From Alphaproteobacteria bacterium (lineage in GTDB: Bacteria; Pseudomonadota; Alphaproteobacteria; Rs-D84): 6,230 nucleotides of DNA. The position numbers and the translations under genes were made by a program. Where the stretch lies: positions 1 to 6,230 of the forward strand of contig JAFOXU010000184.1 of assembly GCA_017425725.1 (NCBI GenBank), given 5' to 3'. The notes under the pieces were generated by a model that had not been told where the DNA came from, ran no database searches, and was given only the letters and a program-made list of their open reading frames with translations. This document shows positions 1-4,238 of this stretch, one piece after another. The stretch's first letter is position 1, and each line of letters opens with the position of its first letter.

Positions 1-1361
1 CGTCTGGCGACACTGGTTTTGGTCTGGATATTGACTTGGACTTTTCATCTGATTCCGCAGATATGTTTAGTTTGGATTTCTTAAGCGGTAATAACACAGG
101 TAATTTATCGAATATGCGTGGTACAGAACTGTATAATGCTGCGAAAAAACGTTGTAATACCGTTTTAAATCAATGTAAACAGGCCGGCGCAACAATAAAC
201 CAAATTACAGGCAATTATGATTTGGCAATTGACAAAGATTGCGTTGCGTATGAACAGGGCTTGACCAAGATGAACGAGACCTTGGTTGGCAATGTGCGCA
301 GTGCGAACCTGATGTTGCAAAAGGCACGTCTGGCTGTTCTGCAAAACAAAAACCAATATGATGCCAAGGGCTGTATTGGCGCACTGGAAGCGTGCATGAC
401 AGACGATATGGTATGTGGCGATAAATATTACAAATGTGTTGACCCAACAAAACGTTATATTGATGAAAAGGGTCAGGTTGTGTTGGGACAAAATATTTCG
501 CATATAACATCATTTATGAAAAATTATAACAATGCTGCGATTAATACAGAATTTTTAACAAACGCATACGGCAAAACAATCAGTGTTGATAATTGCAAAT
601 ATGTCAATGATACCACAGGTGGCACCGGTGATTGCGTTGTAAAATACCTGTTAACAAAAATCGGAACAAAACAAAAGGTCACAGACGAAGGTTTGTGTCG
701 TGCTGTTTTAGACAAATGTCAGAATTACACATATGATTCCAATGGTACATATAAACCATACAATGATGTTGTAACAAATTATATCCAACGTGCGTTGGTT
801 AATATTCGTGCGGCACAATATAATATTATTTCTGAATATGCATCCACTTGTATGGTTGATGTGGCGAACTGTTATAACCAACAGGTGACCCAGGTTAATT
901 CTTGGTCTTCGTCAGCATCGTTAAACAGCATTCATAACGTTATGAAGGGTGCATGTCGTAACGTTGCGTTAACATGTGCGTATGCGGTATTTAATGATCA
1001 TGGTGATACAACTTTGTGTACAGATACAGAAACATGCCTGACATCTGTTTCTGAAATGTTCTATAATTCCCTGTTGTGTGATGATGGTGAAGTTTATGAT
1101 AAAAATGCAGGCACGTGTTTTAGTCAGATAAATTGTGAGCAAAGCGGAGGAACTGTTGTTCAGGACAATGATGGTTATAAATGTGATTGTAGCGTTATTA
1201 ACGATCTTAACAAGATAGATTCAGATGGAAAATGTATGAGCAGTGATCAAGCATATTGTTTAAACGATGGAATTGGTACTTGGAATGAAAGTGATAAGGT
1301 ATGCATATGTCCAGAAGGTATGATTTTTGAAAGAGTCATTGGCTGTGCGTCAGAGAAATGA
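1..1361 (+). CDS. Cysteine-rich repeat protein, 5'-truncated by window edge
   Basis: I do not recognise a named family. The frame is open from nt 3 with no stop before it, so the true start lies left of the window and the TTG at 36 need not be a start. About 452 residues are visible, ending at TGA 1359-1361. Counting from codon 36 as residue 1, there are 27 cysteines, many as Cys-x6-Cys: 40/47, a run at 113/120/127/134, 221/228, 272/279 and 307/314. The visible beginning is rich in Asp, Ser and Gly. The middle is probably helical. The last ~95 residues change character, with two Cys-x-Cys modules (383/385 and 423/425) resembling small disulfide-bonded EGF-like domains. The heptad run matches the exported protein encoded from 4239, so I infer a secreted or cell-surface protein with disulfides, although any signal peptide would be outside the window. 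The reading frame is certain; the function is unknown. Confidence 0.88.
   Translation, partial: SGDTGFGLDIDLDFSSDSADMFSLDFLSGNNTGNLSNMRGTELYNAAKKRCNTVLNQCKQAGATINQITGNYDLAIDKDCVAYEQGLTKMNETLVGNVRSANLMLQKARLAVLQNKNQYDAKGCIGALEACMTDDMVCGDKYYKCVDPTKRYIDEKGQVVLGQNISHITSFMKNYNNAAINTEFLTNAYGKTISVDNCKYVNDTTGGTGDCVVKYLLTKIGTKQKVTDEGLCRAVLDKCQNYTYDSNGTYKPYNDVVTNYIQRALVNIRAAQYNIISEYASTCMVDVANCYNQQVTQVNSWSSSASLNSIHNVMKGACRNVALTCAYAVFNDHGDTTLCTDTETCLTSVSEMFYNSLLCDDGEVYDKNAGTCFSQINCEQSGGTVVQDNDGYKCDCSVINDLNKIDSDGKCMSSDQAYCLNDGIGTWNESDKVCICPEGMIFERVIGCASEK
372..437 (+). repeat. Heptad cysteine run (C-x6-C-x6-C-x6-C) in the left-hand protein
   Basis: Four cysteines spaced exactly seven residues apart, with an Asp-x-Val-Cys-Gly core and an aromatic residue before the last Cys. 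The same spacing and core (Asp-x-Val/Ala-Cys-Gly, then acidic-Phe) occur twice in the protein encoded from 4239. The further Cys-x12-Cys-x6-Cys part seen there is not present directly after this copy. Confidence 0.8.
1134..1346 (+). repeat. Two C-terminal Cys-x-Cys modules of the left-hand protein
   Basis: Module 1 (nt 1134-1235) is Cys-x15-Cys-x-Cys-x14-Cys. Module 2 (nt 1257-1346) is Cys-x14-Cys-x-Cys-x11-Cys. Each has Gly residues after the first Cys and a Lys before or near the Cys-x-Cys (KCDC and KVCIC). The pattern resembles small extracellular disulfide domains of the EGF-like kind, but the spacing is not a textbook EGF match, so no domain name is assigned. Confidence 0.55.
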
Positions 1362-1370
1362 TAAAATTCC

Positions 1371-1387
1371 ATCTGTATGGGGCAGAT
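1371..1387. terminator. Possible weak bidirectional terminator between convergent genes
   Basis: A 5-bp inverted repeat (ATCTG ... CAGAT) with a 7-nt loop sits between the two convergent stop codons. It is followed by an AT-rich run on the + strand, and by GGAATTTTAT when read on the - strand. The stem is short and the T tracts are interrupted, so the position is the best argument for it. Confidence 0.3.
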
Positions 1388-1389
1388 AA

Positions 1390-2067
1390 TCATTTATTTA
1401 TTATTTCCATAAATTTATTGTGGTTTTCCAGTTCTGCTGCATCGACTTCGAATGTTCTGTATGGGAAATCACCGCCAACCTTTGGGTGTTTTAACATTGC
1501 GGCGTGTTGTTCGGCGATTATTTCATTTACATCTGGCGCAGGTGCTGTATTTTCCAATTCCATATAAACCTTGGCCAAGATTTCCGAGTCGATTAACGCC
1601 CCGTGTGCATCTGCACGTGCAGTCAATGATATGCCAAACCATTTTGCCAATGCGTCCAACGTATAATTTTTTGGTCCGAATACACGGTTTCTAGCAATTA
1701 CAAGCGAATCCATTTGTTGACTGCGTGGAATCTGTGGCAGATTTAATTTTGCCAATTCGTGGTTAACAAACGGAAAGTCAAAGTCCAATCCATTATGTGC
1801 AACAATTGGGCTGTCACCGATAAATTCCAAGAATTTTGGCGCAACAACAGCCATTATTGGTTTGTCTTCCAAGAATGCGTTTGAAATTTTATGAACCATA
1901 TATGTATCTGGTGGAATAATTTTACCTTCGGGATTTATATATTCATGAAAAGTATTGTCTGTAATTTTGCCATCGACAATTTCAACCGCCCCGATTTCAA
2001 TGCATCTGTCCCCACGCATATAGTCAAATCCAGTGGTTTCAATGTCAAAGCAAATAATACGATTCAT
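1390..2067 (-). CDS. dnaQ: DNA polymerase III epsilon subunit-like 3'-5' exonuclease
   Basis: A 225-residue DEDD-family exonuclease. Exo I is FDIETTG (Asp8, Glu10). Exo II is around HNGLDFDFPF, with Asp97 the likely metal ligand. Exo III is HGALID (His155, Asp160), the DEDDh arrangement of bacterial epsilon proofreading subunits. In the family this removes mispaired 3' nucleotides while bound to the polymerase III alpha subunit. Relative to the usual HNAxFD, Exo II appears to have one extra residue before the Asp. About 55 residues follow the nuclease fold (171-225), a length like the alpha-binding tail of E. coli epsilon, but I see no clear clamp-binding motif between the domain and the tail. 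The ATG at 2067 is supported by a GGA seven bases upstream and by the catalytic motif beginning at residue 8. It converges with the left-hand gene (28 bp) and diverges from uvrD (59 bp). A stand-alone DnaQ-like exonuclease remains possible. Confidence 0.9.
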   Translation of the reverse strand: MNRIICFDIETTGFDYMRGDRCIEIGAVEIVDGKITDNTFHEYINPEGKIIPPDTYMVHKISNAFLEDKPIMAVVAPKFLEFIGDSPIVAHNGLDFDFPFVNHELAKLNLPQIPRSQQMDSLVIARNRVFGPKNYTLDALAKWFGISLTARADAHGALIDSEILAKVYMELENTAPAPDVNEIIAEQHAAMLKHPKVGGDFPYRTFEVDAAELENHNKFMEIINK

Positions 2068-2074
2068 GATATTT

Positions 2075-2077
2075 TCC
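2075..2077 (-). promoter_or_regulatory. Weak ribosome binding site of dnaQ
   Basis: On the - strand, GGA (followed by AAA) sits seven bases before the ATG at 2067. It is weak but well placed, and supports this start. Confidence 0.5.
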
Positions 2078-2082
2078 GTTTC

Positions 2083-2111
2083 TTGATAATGATTGTTTGT
2101 GGTATTATAAT
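2083..2111 (+). promoter_or_regulatory. Sigma70-type promoter of uvrD
   Basis: A -35 box TTGATA (2083-2088) and a perfect -10 box TATAAT (2106-2111) are separated by exactly 17 bp. This is one mismatch from full consensus. Transcription should start near 2117-2119, only about 8-10 bases before the ATG at 2127, so the uvrD leader is very short. The -35 box lies just upstream of the dnaQ start on the other strand. Confidence 0.8.
2104..2109 (-). promoter_or_regulatory. Possible -10 element for dnaQ, overlapping the uvrD -10
   Basis: The stretch TATTATAAT reads TATAAT on both strands, so the - strand has a perfect -10 at 2109-2104, about 40 bp before the dnaQ start. No good -35 is found at 16-18 bp spacing (17 bp gives TAGCAT). 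It is a candidate only; I see no better dnaQ promoter in the 59-bp gap. Confidence 0.35.
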
Positions 2112-2126
2112 GAATACGTGAATTTA

Positions 2127-4172
2127 ATGCTACAAAATCTTAATCGTGAACAATTAAATGCTGTCCAGACGACTGATGGTCCATTATTGGTCTTATCTGG
2201 GGCAGGTACTGGTAAAACCCGTGTTTTAACAACCCGTGTTGCATATATTTTAAATCAAGGCTTGTGCAAGCCGTGGCAAATACTGGCACTAACTTTTACG
2301 AACAAGGCCGCAAATGAAATGAAAAATCGTCTGGCGAATTTGTCGGATGGCACATGGTATCCAGGTGACGTTTGGTGTGGTACATTTCATTCGATATGTT
2401 TGCGGATTTTGCGTAAAAATGCGGCATTGTGTGGTCTGCGAAATGACTTTATTATATTTGGCGAAGATGACCAAAAATCTGTGATAAAATCGTTAATAAC
2501 AGCCGGTACGAAAACCCCAGGCGACTATGTCGAAGAATTTTCATCGATAAAGGACAAGGGATTGGTTGCCCTGCAAAACAAAGACAAATTGTTTAATGCG
2601 TATAATTCAGAATTGGCACGTCTGAATGCGGTTGATTTTGGTGATATTATTTTAAAAGTTCTGGAATTGTTTGACAAGAATCCGACTGTATTGGCGTTCT
2701 ATCAAAATCAGTTTAAATATATTTTGGTCGATGAATTCCAAGACACAAATAATGCGCAAATGGAATTACTGGTAATACTGACTCGTGGGATTGAAAATCC
2801 AAATATCTGTTGTGTTGGCGATGATGATCAGTCGATATATTCATGGCGTGGCGCAGAAATAAAACATATTTTAAATTTTGATAAAACGTTCCCAGATGCG
2901 AAAATAATTCGTCTTGAAACAAATTATCGCAGTACTGCAAATATCTTGGGTGCGGCAAATTCATTGATACGACATAACCAGGGTCGCTTGGGCAAAGATT
3001 TGCGTGTTGCAGATGAAAAATGTGCATCTGAACCTGTATATGTTTTAACGTTACCAAGTGATCGGGACGAAGCGCACATAATTTCAGATTCTATAATTCG
3101 TGATGGTGATGGCGACTATAACAAATTTGCTGTTCTTATTCGTGCGGGCAGTCTGTCCCGTATATTCGAAGAAGAATTTGCATCACGTGGTCTGCCGTAT
3201 AAATTGATTGGTGCGACCAAGTTCTATGACCGTATGGAAATTCGTGATGCGATTGCGTATTTGCGTTTGTTGGTATATCCATTTGATGATATTTCTTTCC
3301 TGCGTGTTATTGCAAAGCCCAGACGTGGTTTTGGGGATAAGGCGATTGCAACCCTGCGTGCAAGTGGTGAAAATTTAATGTCGGGTTTGCGTAATGCGAA
3401 ACTGTCGTCCAAGCAGCGTAGTGCGGCAGATGAATTTTTATCTGCGTTTGATTTTGATTGGGCGGCAATGTCGCCATCGGATGCGGCAAAGAAATTGTTA
3501 ACAGATTCTGGGTATTTGAAAATGTGGTCGGAATCCAAGGATGCAGATGCCCCAGACAGATTGCTAAATATTCGTGAATTATTAACGTCTGTTATGTCAA
3601 AGTATACAACACTGCCCGAATTTTTAGAGCAGGCTGCCCTGATGATGACGGACGACAATGATTCTGATGATGTTGCGCAAAATAATTGTATTCGCATAAT
3701 GACGATACATGCCGCCAAGGGTTTGGAATTTGATACAGTTTTCCTGCCTGCCTGGGAAGAGGGAATCTTTCCTAATGAAAAATCAATTAACGAAGGCGCA
3801 ATCGAAGAAGAACGCAGGCTTGCCTATGTTGCAATAACACGTGCGTGCCGTCGGTGTGTTATATCAAATGCGATGTCACGTGTGATATTTGGTTCACGTC
3901 AATATAACAGTCCCAGCCGATTTGTTACAGAGATGGATAATCGCTATCTTGATTTTCAGGGTGGTGTTGTGTCATATCGGCAAAATTTATCGTCGCACTA
4001 TACGCCAAGCCCGAAACCTGTTGTGCGAAAAACAGAATCTGTTGTTGGAAAACTGGTTTCTCATGATGAATTGGGGGCTGGTGTTGTCATCGAAGACAAG
4101 GGTGAAATTTTAACAGTTGCATTTAAAACACGTGGAATAAAAAAAGTTGCACGTAATTATCTGCGTTTTTAA
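2127..4172 (+). CDS. uvrD: UvrD/PcrA-type superfamily 1 DNA helicase
   Basis: A complete 681-residue 3'-5' helicase of the UvrD/PcrA/Rep family, an ATP-driven single-strand translocase used in nucleotide excision and mismatch repair and in clearing forks. Motifs in order: Q motif LNREQLNAV (5-13), Walker A GAGTGKT (25-31), Ia LTFTNKAANEM (55-65), Ib GTFHSI (85-90), Walker B DEFQD (202-206), III VGDDDQSIYSWRGA (230-243), IV LETNYRST (263-270), V TIHAAKGLEFD (526-536), VI EERRLAYVAITRA (561-573). A Tudor-like C-terminal domain (about 640-681, starting VGKLVSHDELGAGVV) favours UvrD/PcrA over Rep. Length is slightly below the ~720 of E. coli UvrD. The frame is open back to a TTG at 2097, but that lies between the promoter boxes. 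ATG 2127 starts three residues before the usual Leu-Asn-x-Glu-Gln. There is no Shine-Dalgarno, and GTG 2118 is an alternative start. It stops at TAA 4170-4172. Confidence 0.96.
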   Translation: MLQNLNREQLNAVQTTDGPLLVLSGAGTGKTRVLTTRVAYILNQGLCKPWQILALTFTNKAANEMKNRLANLSDGTWYPGDVWCGTFHSICLRILRKNAALCGLRNDFIIFGEDDQKSVIKSLITAGTKTPGDYVEEFSSIKDKGLVALQNKDKLFNAYNSELARLNAVDFGDIILKVLELFDKNPTVLAFYQNQFKYILVDEFQDTNNAQMELLVILTRGIENPNICCVGDDDQSIYSWRGAEIKHILNFDKTFPDAKIIRLETNYRSTANILGAANSLIRHNQGRLGKDLRVADEKCASEPVYVLTLPSDRDEAHIISDSIIRDGDGDYNKFAVLIRAGSLSRIFEEEFASRGLPYKLIGATKFYDRMEIRDAIAYLRLLVYPFDDISFLRVIAKPRRGFGDKAIATLRASGENLMSGLRNAKLSSKQRSAADEFLSAFDFDWAAMSPSDAAKKLLTDSGYLKMWSESKDADAPDRLLNIRELLTSVMSKYTTLPEFLEQAALMMTDDNDSDDVAQNNCIRIMTIHAAKGLEFDTVFLPAWEEGIFPNEKSINEGAIEEERRLAYVAITRACRRCVISNAMSRVIFGSRQYNSPSRFVTEMDNRYLDFQGGVVSYRQNLSSHYTPSPKPVVRKTESVVGKLVSHDELGAGVVIEDKGEILTVAFKTRGIKKVARNYLRF

Positions 4173-4184
4173 TACACTTTTCCC

Positions 4185-4213
4185 TTTTCAAACTGCCACT
4201 TTTATGATAGAAT
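4185..4213 (+). promoter_or_regulatory. Candidate promoter for the right-hand cysteine-rich gene
   Basis: TTTTCA (4185-4190) and TAGAAT (4208-4213) with a 17-bp spacer lie about 25 bp before the ATG at 4239. An overlapping TATGAT (4203-4208) is an alternative -10 with a poorer -35. The match is moderate. No terminator hairpin is evident after uvrD, so readthrough from uvrD is also possible. Confidence 0.4.
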
Positions 4214-4227
4214 AAAGTAATAAAAAT

Positions 4228-4231
4228 GGAG
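4228..4231 (+). promoter_or_regulatory. Shine-Dalgarno of the right-hand cysteine-rich gene
   Basis: GGAG seven bases before ATG 4239, with a second G-rich run (GGGG, 4235-4238) directly against the start codon. Together with the signal peptide that follows at once, this fixes the start. Confidence 0.75.
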
Positions 4232-4238
4232 TTAGGGG

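Noticed and set aside
36..38. TTG at 36 as the start of the left-hand gene
   Set aside because: The frame is open to the left edge, and there is no ribosome binding site or signal peptide at this point, so the gene is truncated.
1358..1567. Short + strand frame overlapping the 3' end of dnaQ
   Set aside because: It is antisense to conserved dnaQ sequence, with no ribosome binding site and no recognisable product.
2097..2126. TTG at 2097 as the uvrD start
   Set aside because: It lies between the -35 and -10 boxes of the promoter and adds residues not matching the family N-terminus; ATG 2127 fits better.
3224..3718. 164-residue frame antisense to uvrD
   Set aside because: It lies wholly within the conserved helicase gene on the opposite strand, has no motif and no ribosome binding site; it is a shadow of biased codon use.
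4173..4238. Rho-independent terminator after uvrD
   Set aside because: T and C runs are present, but I found no convincing inverted repeat before them.
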